The position numbers and the translations under genes were made by a program. From the NCBI GenBank assembly GCA_041320695.1, contig JBGGOQ010000004.1, positions 62,001 to 126,000 on the forward strand: 64,000 nucleotides of DNA. Direction: 5' to 3'. How positions within the stretch are numbered: the first letter of the stretch is position 1; each line of letters opens with the position of its first letter. The notes under the pieces were generated by a model. The model was not told the origin of the DNA, searched no databases, and was given only the letters and a program-made list of their open reading frames with translations. Source of the stretch: Caldicellulosiruptoraceae bacterium PP1 (GTDB taxonomy: Bacteria > Bacillota > Thermoanaerobacteria > Caldicellulosiruptorales > Caldicellulosiruptoraceae). Below are positions 48,001 through 56,583 of this stretch, one piece after another.

Positions 48001-48561
48001 GACACAATTATAATCTCATTTGATGAAAATGTAACACTTATTGATGGTATAACAAATACAGTTCTTGCAGCAGGTATAGATATTAAAGATGGCAACTTAA
48101 CCTTGATTCCTGAGCTTGACTACACTGCATATATCCAAAATGGTAACATATTTATTAAGGTAATTAAACCCAACGTTGTTGATAAAACTCTAACAATTGA
48201 AATAAAGCGTCCTGACTTAATTGTTGACAGTAGCGGGAATCCAGTTATTCCTTCAAAAGCTACACAAGTAGCTCATGTTACAGAAAGAATAAAACCAGTA
48301 GCAAATGCAGAATTTTATTCAAATGATTTAAAGAAAGTAAAGATAACATTTAGTGAACCAATGGATGCGAATACACTGATAAAAAATAATTTTTCATGTG
48401 TTGCTGGTGGCAACATTGTGAACTTTGTAAAATCATCAGATAATAGATGGGTTGAGATTACGTTTACCAATAATTTGAATGCAGGAGCAGTTATACTTTT
48501 AAATCAAAATATTAAAGATTTAGCTGGTAATTCAATTTCAAATACAAGCATTACAAAGTAA
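45091..48561 (+). CDS. SLH-domain surface protein with Ig-like repeats (third paralog)
   Basis: The 1156-residue protein has a signal peptide ending near AFSQ (residue 29), then three SLH modules to about residue 190 (LKRSEISKIMVAVLG, AKMLNIINGFTDGTFKPE, GKWPLNYINKGYDLGLYKG). The outer part has Ig-like units marked by INVSFTKPINK, LRIYFNEPMQ, VRITFDEEIN, LKVVFSKAVD, VEVVFSEPMD-like EVVFSEPMD and KITFSEPMDA. It resembles the two S-layer paralogs but is more diverged and lacks their promoter and leader. The AGGAGG site lies 14 nt from ATG 45091, longer than usual, so translation may be weaker. It is probably a minor wall protein. Confidence 0.88.
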   Translation: MGRRIISTFIALNFILIVLLTNINVAFSQTPQDTINNAAQILKTKGVLSGDSKGNLNLDKPLKRSEISKIMVAVLGKSSLADTLKNTGKSSFKDIKSTHWALGYIEAAKMLNIINGFTDGTFKPEDYLKTEQLVSIIVRALGYKDSDLIGKWPLNYINKGYDLGLYKGIEETIDVGANVTRGQTAAMIYNAFYAKEYEDENPISIQNPSSTEVVIKFDKDVKGLDKSNFTIDNNLTVFDANYQDNNKSIVVLKTSEQTANIVYKLSYKGKQTKLTFIGKESPFDIYGSISSDSLKRINVSFTKPINKTSIDSDSVKIFINDNEDITCKRALSQDGKMLTLVLTNKANQSDNIKIMLNNIKSTDGKTLTTQRTFTLMDTVQPKVIEVKVINSKKLRIYFNEPMQVNTNGYYKISDRNNISAEIKIDSQYVYSKITSVDEENAIDIENYSVLADGSHTLEITEAKDYANYRMIDYKTTITTVLDKNPPKAIGTEIVSNNKVRITFDEEINSINGIPEGEFEILQAGDNTNLATNATKALYNEKTIEVTFVQGNKFDVRSIAGVDIKYRNVRDLIGNINTNWQVISTKAQDDTTKPQVKYVEVLEGNTLKVVFSKAVDAKDKNLLFKLYKEDALNVVENAAKSIVSIDGNYPSDTYLVEFDSLSNINSGRFVLKISGLKDTSIRENIIDDYQTVIVAKDSQPPLIVGAISKYDSQSDSDRIEVVFSEPMDTTLLQSLSSYFVGNGSATVPLSTVKGAKVETISANQQKIVLLVPKADDTTPNKWSQTGGIVDKIAAPTLKDKAGNILANATISTPYTITANYQTMTPADIEVKAIDKNTIIIKALNGKAFSQVNPNGIMFRNAYANTELNNNADNDKIVNLNISYAELSQDKTQITLKTINSLTSDAKADSNDSGVDPEPLKFYLLEGALKDQFEQNISIPPTLDVNFYPSIRLLDGISANQKDISVGTDASSDTIIISFDENVTLIDGITNTVLAAGIDIKDGNLTLIPELDYTAYIQNGNIFIKVIKPNVVDKTLTIEIKRPDLIVDSSGNPVIPSKATQVAHVTERIKPVANAEFYSNDLKKVKITFSEPMDANTLIKNNFSCVAGGNIVNFVKSSDNRWVEITFTNNLNAGAVILLNQNIKDLAGNSISNTSITK

Positions 48562-48588
48562 GCATAAATTCTCAAAAACCAAAATATA

Positions 48589-48636
48589 GGGACGGCTCTA
48601 ATGGTTTCAATATTGAGCCGTCCCATAATTTTTTTA
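48589..48636 (+). terminator. Terminator of the third SLH gene
   Basis: A perfect GC-rich 10-bp stem, GGGACGGCTC/GAGCCGTCCC (48589-48598 with 48615-48624), is followed by ATAATTTTTTTA. The rest of the 48562-48903 stretch holds a possible 36-codon minus-strand ORF and the adaptor leader; I see nothing else there. Confidence 0.88.
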
Positions 48637-48747
48637 TTAATACTCAATTTCAATAGATTTATGATTTATATATTTTTTTAGTTTATCTGGAGAGGCTATA
48701 TCGAATAATAATGGTATTTCATCAACAAAAGTTGTATAACAATACAT
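48637..48747 (-). CDS. Possible small protein or gene fragment (36 residues)
   Basis: The minus strand reads MYCYTTFVDEIPLLF and ends KSIEIEY, a mixed and protein-like composition unlike the random AT-rich frames around it. No ribosome site precedes the ATG (or the in-frame ATG four codons upstream). It could be a short gene, or the tail of a lost one. It abuts the terminator of the SLH gene, which could also serve it. Support is weak. Confidence 0.25.
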   Translation of the reverse strand: MYCYTTFVDEIPLLFDIASPDKLKKYINHKSIEIEY

Positions 48748-48903
48748 TGTAATTAACATAATAATTTAATATAGTATTATTCCTTAAAATATATATGATT
48801 ATTAAAATTATTAACAAATTATTCAAAAAGAATTTACAAACTATTTATATAATTAATTTATAATGAAACAAGAATATAACAATATATTGGAGGGTAAGCA
48901 TAA

Positions 48904-50880
48904 ATGAGTGAGATAACAAGTACTAAAAAGATTAAATCTGTCAAATCTCCATTTCTAAAAAGGAAATTCATATTCATTATTTTAGCCGTAGTAATTATCA
49001 TAGCAGCTATTTTTACTGTAAATTATTATTTAAAGTCTAAAGCTACAAAACAAACATCAACTCAAACTCAAAGAACTGCACAAGCTTTCAAAGGAAGTAT
49101 AAAGGTATCAGTTTCTGGTTCAGGTCCAATAAAATCAAATCAGACAGTGGATATTACATCAACAGTAAGCTCAACAGTTACAAATGTTTTTAAGAAAGAT
49201 GGGGATAGAGTAAAAAAAGGTGATGTTATTGTTGAACTTGAAAGTTCTTCACAACAAGATAAAATTGATTCAATTCAATCTCAGATTGATGACCTTGAGT
49301 CAACTCAACAGGATATCCTTGACAGTATAAAGGACCTTAACATATTAGCCCCAATATCTGGATACATAACAAATGTTAACTTAAATGTCGGCGACAAAGT
49401 AACAAAAGGTATGAATGTGTTCACAATTATTGATGAATCCTCTTTAAAAACTACTCTTCAATTTAGCTCAACTGCATTTGGGAAAATAAAAGTAGGGCAA
49501 AAAGCAATTGTTAATATTCCAAGTGTTTCACAATCAATTGATGGACATATATCATATATAGGAAATAGAACATATACTACTGACAATGGCGGTGAGGTTT
49601 TTGACGTTGAAATAACTGTTAAAAATCCAGGTGCATTAAAAGAAGGAATGAATGCAAACGCTGAAGTTAATGTAAATCAAAAGACATTCACAAGTATTAG
49701 TGATGGCACTCTTGAATATGTAAACAAACAGATAGTAAAGGCAAAAACTGATGGTGATGTTATCGCCCTTAATGCAAGAAACAATCAATTTGTAAATAAA
49801 GGGTCATTAATTATAAAGCTTTCTAATGATGACTTAGAAAAGCAAAGAAAACAAAATCAATCTAAGATAGATGACCTTTTAAATCAAAAGAAAGAAGCTA
49901 TGGATGGATTAAAAGAATATAAAATTACTGCACCTTTTGATGGGGTAGTTACAAATATATCTGTAAAGAATGGAGATGATATAAAGCCATCTCAAACAAT
50001 ATGCACTATATTTGATGATAAGAACTTAGTTTTTGATGTTGATATAGATGAACTTGATATAGAGAAGATAAAAATAGGGCAAGAGGTTAATGTTACATTA
50101 GATGCAATATCCTCTACTCAAGAAAATCCTTTAAAAGGTGTTGTAAAAGCAATTGCAATAGAAGGTAATACACAAAATGGTGTAACAACCTATCCTGTTA
50201 CAATTTCTATTAATGATAATAATAATATAAAGATAGGTATGAATGCAAATGCTGAAATAATAGTTAATGAAAAACAAGATGCTTTGCTTATCCCAATTGA
50301 AGCAATAAGAAAAATGGGTAATAGATATTTTGTATTTGTAAAATCAAATAATTCAGGCAGCCAAAATTCATCAGATTCAAACTTTTCCTCATGGCAAGGA
50401 AATGGAAATTTCCAAAGAAGATCTTGGTCAAATAATAATGATAATAACCAAAATTCAAATTCATCAAATAACGATTCTAACACAAATAATAGAGGAACAA
50501 GTGGGCAATGGTCAAGTAATTCACAATATAGTAGTTCAGCAAATAGTTCAAGTAATAGAACAAATAGAAGACAGTTGTTATCAAGTTTAGGTGATTATTA
50601 TAAAGGTGCTGTATTAAGGCCTATAGAGGTTGGAATAAATAATGACCAGTATATTGAAGTAATAAGTGGATTAAATGAAGGAGATGTTGTAATATTACCA
50701 CCTCTTGCTACCAACTCAACAACACAGACAACTCAGCAAGGTATGGGGTTTGGTATAATGGGTGGATTTGGCGGTGGAAATCCTTCTGGCGAATTTAGAA
50801 GACAATCATCTGGCTATAACTTTGGAGGCTCTAATACAAGAAATAACTCATCAAATCAATCATCAAGTGGTAATAGGTAA
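48904..50880 (+). CDS. MacA/YknX-like efflux adaptor with doubled barrel-sandwich region
   Basis: A membrane anchor at residues 22-43 is followed by an adaptor of the HlyD/RND type. Two lipoyl-like halves are seen: ITSTVSSTVTNVFKKDGDRV with ILAPISGYITNVNLNVGD (about 75-160), and KTDGDVIALNARNNQFVNKG with ITAPFDGVVTNISVKNGDD (about 278-365). Short helical hairpins join each pair. Residues 481-557 are a Ser/Asn/Gln-rich low-complexity insert, and 606-658 a Gly/Asn/Ser-rich tail. It would link the ABC transporter encoded next to an extracellular partner. At 658 residues it is much longer than MacA (about 370). Confidence 0.85.
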   Translation: MSEITSTKKIKSVKSPFLKRKFIFIILAVVIIIAAIFTVNYYLKSKATKQTSTQTQRTAQAFKGSIKVSVSGSGPIKSNQTVDITSTVSSTVTNVFKKDGDRVKKGDVIVELESSSQQDKIDSIQSQIDDLESTQQDILDSIKDLNILAPISGYITNVNLNVGDKVTKGMNVFTIIDESSLKTTLQFSSTAFGKIKVGQKAIVNIPSVSQSIDGHISYIGNRTYTTDNGGEVFDVEITVKNPGALKEGMNANAEVNVNQKTFTSISDGTLEYVNKQIVKAKTDGDVIALNARNNQFVNKGSLIIKLSNDDLEKQRKQNQSKIDDLLNQKKEAMDGLKEYKITAPFDGVVTNISVKNGDDIKPSQTICTIFDDKNLVFDVDIDELDIEKIKIGQEVNVTLDAISSTQENPLKGVVKAIAIEGNTQNGVTTYPVTISINDNNNIKIGMNANAEIIVNEKQDALLIPIEAIRKMGNRYFVFVKSNNSGSQNSSDSNFSSWQGNGNFQRRSWSNNNDNNQNSNSSNNDSNTNNRGTSGQWSSNSQYSSSANSSSNRTNRRQLLSSLGDYYKGAVLRPIEVGINNDQYIEVISGLNEGDVVILPPLATNSTTQTTQQGMGFGIMGGFGGGNPSGEFRRQSSGYNFGGSNTRNNSSNQSSSGNR

Positions 50881-50899
50881 AGGAATGGAAGTGAGGGAA

Positions 50900-51583
50900 A
50901 TGATTGAGCTTTATGATATATACAAAATTTATAGAATGGGTAATAACGAGGTTAGGGCATTAAATGGTGTGACACTGAAAATTCAGAAGCATGAGTTTGC
51001 TGCAATTATTGGCCCATCAGGCTCTGGCAAATCTACACTTATGAATATTTTAGGTTGTCTTGACACACCAACCTCTGGTAAATATATCCTTGATGGCGAA
51101 GAGGTAAGTAAATTAAGTGATACAAAGCTTGCTGATATTAGAGTAAATAAAATAGGATTTGTATTTCAAAGTTTCAACCTAATACAAAAATTGACAGCAA
51201 TAGAAAATGTAGAATTACCACTTATATATAAAGGTGTTCATTCAAAAGAAAGGCATTTAAGGGCTAGAGAAGCTTTAAAAATGGTGGGTTTAGAAGATAG
51301 AATCCATCATAAACCATTTGAACTATCAGGGGGACAACAGCAAAGGGTTGCTATTGCGAGAGCACTTGTTACAAATCCACCTATGATTTTAGCTGATGAG
51401 CCAACAGGCAATCTTGACTCAAAATCAGGGAAAGAGATTATGGCAATTTTAAAAGAGCTTCATGCAAATGGAAACACTATTGTATTAATAACACATGATA
51501 ATAATATTGCCGACCAAGCAAACAGAAAGATAAGAATTCAAGATGGGCAAATAATCGAAGACAAGGAGGTGCTTACAGTTTGA
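50900..51583 (+). CDS. MacB/YknY-like ABC transporter ATPase
   Basis: Walker [11 protein letters not shown]-loop region [10 protein letters not shown], signature [12 protein letters not shown] and Walker [13 protein letters not shown] place it in the LolD/MacB/YknY group. The 227-residue length is normal. I chose ATG 50900 ([14 protein letters not shown]). A longer in-frame start at 50885 would give [10 protein letters not shown], and any start further upstream would run inside the adaptor gene. The 3' end overlaps the permease start by 4 nt (TTGA). It energises export or envelope mechanotransmission by the complex. Confidence 0.92.
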   Translation: MIELYDIYKIYRMGNNEVRALNGVTLKIQKHEFAAIIGPSGSGKSTLMNILGCLDTPTSGKYILDGEEVSKLSDTKLADIRVNKIGFVFQSFNLIQKLTAIENVELPLIYKGVHSKERHLRAREALKMVGLEDRIHHKPFELSGGQQQRVAIARALVTNPPMILADEPTGNLDSKSGKEIMAILKELHANGNTIVLITHDNNIADQANRKIRIQDGQIIEDKEVLTV

Positions 51584-52755
51584 TAAGATTTTTATTAGCT
51601 TACAAAATGGCAATAAAAAGTATACTTACAAATAAAGTTCGTTCATTTTTAACAATGCTTGGTGTTGTAATTGGTGTTGCAGCAGTTATTGCTGCTGTCG
51701 GGCTTGCTCAAGGAAGTACAAAGAGTGTAACAGATAGGATAGAAAGCCTTGGAACAAATCTAATTCAAATAACTATCACAGGACGTAATAGTAATAGAAA
51801 TGTAACCTATGATCAGTTAGTTCAGTTTGCTCAAAAACATCAAGATGATATACAAGCTATAGCACCTCAAGTTTCAGGTAGTGTTACTGTAAAATATGGG
51901 ACCAAAACTCGAGATACATCATTAATTGGAACAACAGAAGACTACAGTACAATAAGAGATGTAAATGTAACTTCTGGTAGATTTATATTACCTATAGATG
52001 TTGATTTTAGGCAAAAAGTGGCATTAGTTGGAACGGCTGTTGTAAATGATATATTTGAAGGGCAAAATCCAATAGGCAAAAAGATGAAGATTAATGGCAA
52101 TGTATTTACAGTAGTTGGTGTTTTACAGGAAAGAGCAAATGGCCAAGATCAATCTGATGATGATCAAGTAATAATTCCTGTTACAGTAGCACAAAGAATT
52201 ACTCGAAACGCAACAATTAGAAATTTTGCATTAAAAGTCACAGACGGTAATAAGAGTGAAACGGTTATGAACTATTTAAATGATTTCTTACAGTCAATAT
52301 ACAATGATACAACCTCTTTTAGAGTATTCAACTCTGCACAACTATTATCAACATTAAATAGTGTTACCAGCACACTTATGATTATATTGGGTGGAATTGC
52401 AACAATTTCACTAATTGTTGGTGGTATAGGCATTATGAACATAATGCTTGTTTCAGTAACTGAAAGAACAAAAGAGATAGGAATTAGAAAGGCTATAGGT
52501 GCAAAACGTAGGGATATCTTAATTCAATTTTTAATTGAAGCAATTGTAGTAACTGGTATTGGAGGACTCATTGGTATTATTATTGCCTTTGTTTCTATAA
52601 AAGCTATGACAAGATTTAATATAACTGCAATATTCTCTATTCCATGGGCAGTTATTGCTTTTACAATATCATTAGCCATAGGAGTAATATTTGGACTTTT
52701 CCCAGCAGCAAAGGCATCAAGATTAAATCCAATAGAGGCCTTAAGATATGAATAA
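51580..52755 (+). CDS. MacB/YknZ-like ABC transporter permease
   Basis: The 391-residue protein has one N-terminal span (KVRSFLTMLGVVIGVAAVIA), a large extracellular MacB-type domain (residues 45-265) and three C-terminal spans. VSVTERTKEIGIRKAIGAKRRDIL and the end FPAAKASRLNPIEALRYE are hallmarks of the family. The start is TTG behind AAGGAGGTG, overlapping the ATPase stop. It forms a tripartite complex with the ATPase and adaptor. The substrate is unknown; in related systems it is a peptide toxin or a lipid-like molecule. Confidence 0.93.
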   Translation: MIRFLLAYKMAIKSILTNKVRSFLTMLGVVIGVAAVIAAVGLAQGSTKSVTDRIESLGTNLIQITITGRNSNRNVTYDQLVQFAQKHQDDIQAIAPQVSGSVTVKYGTKTRDTSLIGTTEDYSTIRDVNVTSGRFILPIDVDFRQKVALVGTAVVNDIFEGQNPIGKKMKINGNVFTVVGVLQERANGQDQSDDDQVIIPVTVAQRITRNATIRNFALKVTDGNKSETVMNYLNDFLQSIYNDTTSFRVFNSAQLLSTLNSVTSTLMIILGGIATISLIVGGIGIMNIMLVSVTERTKEIGIRKAIGAKRRDILIQFLIEAIVVTGIGGLIGIIIAFVSIKAMTRFNITAIFSIPWAVIAFTISLAIGVIFGLFPAAKASRLNPIEALRYE

Positions 52756-52786
52756 ATGAGAAATACTTAAAACAGGAGGGGAAAAT

Positions 52787-55700
52787 ATGGGTAAAAAGTT
52801 ATATATAACAATTATATTGCTGATTTTATTAAGTTTAAGTTCTATTTCTGCATTTTCTCAATATTCAGATATTCCATCTAATGCTTCATACAAAAGCTCT
52901 GTAGAAAAACTAACAATGTTAGGAATTTTTCAGAATCAATCTAAATTTATGCCAAATTCATTAGTTACAAGAGAAGATTTTGCAAGGATGATTATTCTAA
53001 TTTCTAATTTGTCAGAACAGGCAAAGCTTTATGAAGATTCATCTGTATTTCCTGACGTAACAGCAAATAATAAATTGATTGGATACATAAACCTTGCAAT
53101 CAAAAAAGGTTATATGACAGGTTTGTCTGATAAAAAGTTCCATCCAAAAGACAGTGTAACATATGCTCAAGTTTGTACCGCAGTAGTAAGGATGTTAGGA
53201 TACAATGATTCAGATTTATCAGGAACATGGCCAAGAAATTATATAGACAAGGCACTTGATCTTGGTTTAACAAAAGGAATTATATATAAAGCTAACGAAA
53301 AAGTTCCTAAATGGGCTATTGCAGTAATATTAAGTAGGCTTTTAGATACAAATGTTAAGTCAAACAATCAAAATAATGTTACTTTCAACAACTCTGTTGG
53401 GCTTTATAAAGAAGTTGTTATTTTATCAACATCAGATACAAATAATAAACTTGCAAAAAATGAAGTTCAAACCGATGTAGGAATTCTTAACAATAATGTA
53501 AACTTCAAATTCACAGTCGGACAAAAATATATGGTAAATATTGAAGACAATGATATTAACAAGGTATATGGCAGTATAAATAAAATTAGCCAATATACCA
53601 TTCAAAGCTATAATTTAACAACAATATTTTATGAAGCTAATAAAAAGATAAATTCTTTCACTTTACCAATAAATGCAGCGTATTATTACAATGGTAATAA
53701 AATTACTTATGATAATTTGAACACTATATTAAAGCCTTATCAGCAAATAATTTTAGGCTATAAGACTAATAATCAAGGATATGACTATGTACTTATTAAA
53801 GACCCATTAGATGAAAGCTATGGTTCATATACTGAATGCATTATTTTAGATGATAGTAAAACATCAAATAAATTAGAACAAAATCAAGTGCTTACAGACA
53901 AAGGGATATTCTATATAGGGAAGCAAACGAAAAATATAGAGGTTGGATATAAATACGGATTATATATTAAAGATGATACAATTACAGCAGTATTTAAGAA
54001 GCTAAATACTGTATATAGGGTTGATGTAGATAAGGTTTCTGATAATACAATCACATATTTAGACAATGGCAAAGAAAAAAGTATAATACTCCCTCAAAAA
54101 GCCATATACTTTTACAATGGGACAAAACAGTCATATGATAATTTAAAGAATATTTTAAAACCGAGTCAAAGATTATATTTGGCATATAATGCTGATAAAT
54201 CAAGCTATGAATATATTTCTATAAAAGATTTATATGATGAAAGCTATGGGACATATACAGAGTGTATTATTCTTGATAGTAGCAATAATAACAATAAGTT
54301 AGAAAAAGGGCAAGTGCTCACAGACAAAGGTATATATACATTAACAGATACAAAAACTAAAATAGATATTGGATCAAAATACGCATTATTTATAAAAGAT
54401 GACAAAATTACTTTGGTTTATAAAAAGTTAAATAATTCAAAAAGCTTTAATATTACTGATGTAGATGATTACACTGTAACTATTTCAGAAAATAATAATG
54501 AGCAAACTCTACTATTACCACAAAAAACAACATATTTCTATAACGGTACAAAGCAAAACTATGAGAATTTAAAAAATATACTAAAACCAAGCCAACTAAT
54601 ATATCTTGCAACAAATAGTGATAATACAGGCTATGAATATGCAATTATAAAGGATTTGTATGATGAAGAAAACTATGGAACATATACAGAATGTGTTATC
54701 TTAGATGACAGCACAACAACTGATAAATTACAGAAAAATCAGGTATTGACTGATAAAGGGATATTCTATAAACCTAATAAAATTAATAATTTGGAAATAG
54801 GTTATAGATATGCATTATTTATAAAGGATAATTCAATTACATTAGTATACAAAAAGTTAAACACTATATTTAAAGGTACCATAACAGATTTTTCTGATAA
54901 TATGGTTACTGTTGAAAAAGGTGGAGCAAATGTTAAAATTAATTTACCACAGAAGGCAACATACTATTATAATGGTGCAAAACAAGACTATAACTCATTA
55001 CAAAGTATATTAACACCAAATCAAGATATATATTTTGGATATAACAAAAATGAATATGATTATATACTAATAAAAGATAAATATAGCTCAACCTTAGGTA
55101 AATATACCGAATGTGTAATATTAGACAATGATAAGACCACAGATAAGATATTAGAAAATCAAGTTGTTACAGATAAAGGTATATATAATGTTGCTAAAAA
55201 TGTAGGTAAGTTAGATATTGGCATAAAATATGGTGTATATATTAAGGATGATACAATAACAAGTATTTATAAACCACTAAATGTAATAAATCCAGTTACA
55301 ATTTCATATATACATGGAAATACAATTTCTATTGCAGTAGGTAATAACGAATCCAAAGAAATTAATCTGCCTAAAAAAACAACATATTATTATGATGGTG
55401 CAAAGATAAACTACTCAGACGTTATACCAAAACTTCAAAAAAATTCTACAATAATTTTTGGGTATAACAAAACAAATTCAGATTATGAATATGCAGTTAT
55501 TTATGATCCAATATATAGCAAACCACAAATGGCAGATACTGCTTCATGTATAACATTTAAAGCCGGAGATATTGATTTTAGTGATGCTTCAACAATAATT
55601 AGAAATGGTAACTACATTGATAAAACTGCTGTTGCAGGGAATGATGTGGTATATGAAGTCAAAGACATTTTTGGCAACAATAGATTTATATTGGTTGTTC

Positions 55701-55927
55701 AAAACAGTATAGTAGCTTATATAAAGGATTATAAGCCAAATAGGATTGCACCAACATCAATAGTTGTTCAGGTTTATAACTCAGTTACAAGAAAATTCGA
55801 AGATACAACATATGAAATTAGTAAAGACTTTGATGTATCAATGCTAAAATCAAGTGAATATAATGTAGGGAATTATGTATACCTCTACTTTGGTTATGAT
55901 GGGAAGGTAGTTTTTATTAAGTATTAA
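52787..55927 (+). CDS. SLH-domain surface protein with five tandem repeats of about 142 residues
   Basis: A signal peptide (1-26) and SLH modules (about 30-195, SVFPDVTANNKLIGYINLAI, GTWPRNYIDKALDLGLTKG) precede five tandem units. They start near nucleotides 53401, 53818, 54241, 54671 and 55091. Each has a YGxYTECxILD start, QVLTDKGI, YALFIKDDxITLVYKKLN, LPQKxTYFYNGxKQxYxNL and a hydrophobic end YEYxIIKD. Unit 1 is the most diverged. I do not know this repeat. The gene follows the MacAB-like genes by 31 nt with its own AGGAGGGG site, so it is a likely wall-side partner of that exporter. Confidence 0.82.
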   Translation: MGKKLYITIILLILLSLSSISAFSQYSDIPSNASYKSSVEKLTMLGIFQNQSKFMPNSLVTREDFARMIILISNLSEQAKLYEDSSVFPDVTANNKLIGYINLAIKKGYMTGLSDKKFHPKDSVTYAQVCTAVVRMLGYNDSDLSGTWPRNYIDKALDLGLTKGIIYKANEKVPKWAIAVILSRLLDTNVKSNNQNNVTFNNSVGLYKEVVILSTSDTNNKLAKNEVQTDVGILNNNVNFKFTVGQKYMVNIEDNDINKVYGSINKISQYTIQSYNLTTIFYEANKKINSFTLPINAAYYYNGNKITYDNLNTILKPYQQIILGYKTNNQGYDYVLIKDPLDESYGSYTECIILDDSKTSNKLEQNQVLTDKGIFYIGKQTKNIEVGYKYGLYIKDDTITAVFKKLNTVYRVDVDKVSDNTITYLDNGKEKSIILPQKAIYFYNGTKQSYDNLKNILKPSQRLYLAYNADKSSYEYISIKDLYDESYGTYTECIILDSSNNNNKLEKGQVLTDKGIYTLTDTKTKIDIGSKYALFIKDDKITLVYKKLNNSKSFNITDVDDYTVTISENNNEQTLLLPQKTTYFYNGTKQNYENLKNILKPSQLIYLATNSDNTGYEYAIIKDLYDEENYGTYTECVILDDSTTTDKLQKNQVLTDKGIFYKPNKINNLEIGYRYALFIKDNSITLVYKKLNTIFKGTITDFSDNMVTVEKGGANVKINLPQKATYYYNGAKQDYNSLQSILTPNQDIYFGYNKNEYDYILIKDKYSSTLGKYTECVILDNDKTTDKILENQVVTDKGIYNVAKNVGKLDIGIKYGVYIKDDTITSIYKPLNVINPVTISYIHGNTISIAVGNNESKEINLPKKTTYYYDGAKINYSDVIPKLQKNSTIIFGYNKTNSDYEYAVIYDPIYSKPQMADTASCITFKAGDIDFSDASTIIRNGNYIDKTAVAGNDVVYEVKDIFGNNRFILVVQNSIVAYIKDYKPNRIAPTSIVVQVYNSVTRKFEDTTYEISKDFDVSMLKSSEYNVGNYVYLYFGYDGKVVFIKY

Positions 55928-56014
55928 ATTTCATAGATAGTATAAATAATTAATAGATTAAAAACTAAAAATAATATATAATAAAATTAGATATCTAAAT
56001 TATGGTGACTTATC

Positions 56015-56284
56015 TTGGCTATATTATCAATGTTTTATGGTATAATTATATCAATGTATTATATGGATAATAAAAAACACATGGTTCCACATATACATGT
56101 AACATATCAAGGTATAGAGGCAGTAGTTTCAATACCCGATGGCAATTTATTAGAAGGCAGTATAAAACCCAACAAGATGAAATTAGTTCAAGCATGGATT
56201 GAAATACATCAAGATGAACTTATGGCAAATTGGGAATTAGCTATTAAAGGTGAGAATGTTTACAAAATTGAACCTTTAAGGTAG
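56015..56284 (+). CDS. DUF4160 family protein
   Basis: The 89-residue protein contains ILSMFYGIIISMYYMDNKKH and PHIHVTYQGIEAVVSI, which is the DUF4160 core. The start is TTG 56015, since a stop lies 3 codons upstream. The family has no settled biochemical role. It is followed 13 nt later by a DUF2442 gene, a pairing that is widespread in bacteria and often suspected to be a toxin-antitoxin-like module. Confidence 0.85.
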   Translation: MAILSMFYGIIISMYYMDNKKHMVPHIHVTYQGIEAVVSIPDGNLLEGSIKPNKMKLVQAWIEIHQDELMANWELAIKGENVYKIEPLR

Positions 56285-56297
56285 AGGAGGATATAAT

Positions 56298-56552
56298 GTG
56301 TATCCAAGAGTTTCAGATGTTATTCCAAACAAAGATTATACACTTACAATAACCTTTACAAATGGTGAAATGGGTATTTTTGACATGAAACCATATTTAG
56401 AAATTGGAATATTTAAAGAATTAAAAGATTGGAATTTATTCAAAACTGTTAAACCGTTTTTGGGCTCAGTACAATGGAAAAATGAACAAGATCTTTGTCC
56501 AGATACCTTATATATTGAAAGTATTAAAATCAAAAATAAATCGGTTAGTTAA
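56298..56552 (+). CDS. DUF2442 family protein
   Basis: The 84-residue protein has VIPNKDYTLTITFTNGEMGI and FDMKPYLEIGIFKEL and ends with a short SVQWKNEQDLCPDTLY block, the DUF2442 pattern. The start is GTG 56298 behind GAGGAGG. It forms a two-gene unit with the DUF4160 gene. Function is unknown. Confidence 0.85.
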   Translation: MYPRVSDVIPNKDYTLTITFTNGEMGIFDMKPYLEIGIFKELKDWNLFKTVKPFLGSVQWKNEQDLCPDTLYIESIKIKNKSVS

Positions 56553-56583
56553 AAAGTTGAGGGTTATTTGCCCTCAACTTTTT
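56551..56583 (+). terminator. Bidirectional terminator between DUF2442 and the CAP-domain gene
   Basis: A perfect 13-bp stem AAAAAGTTGAGGG/CCCTCAACTTTTT with a 7-nt loop is symmetric, so each strand has a U-tract. It overlaps the stop codon of the DUF2442 gene by two bases and abuts the stop of the convergent gene. Confidence 0.9.
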
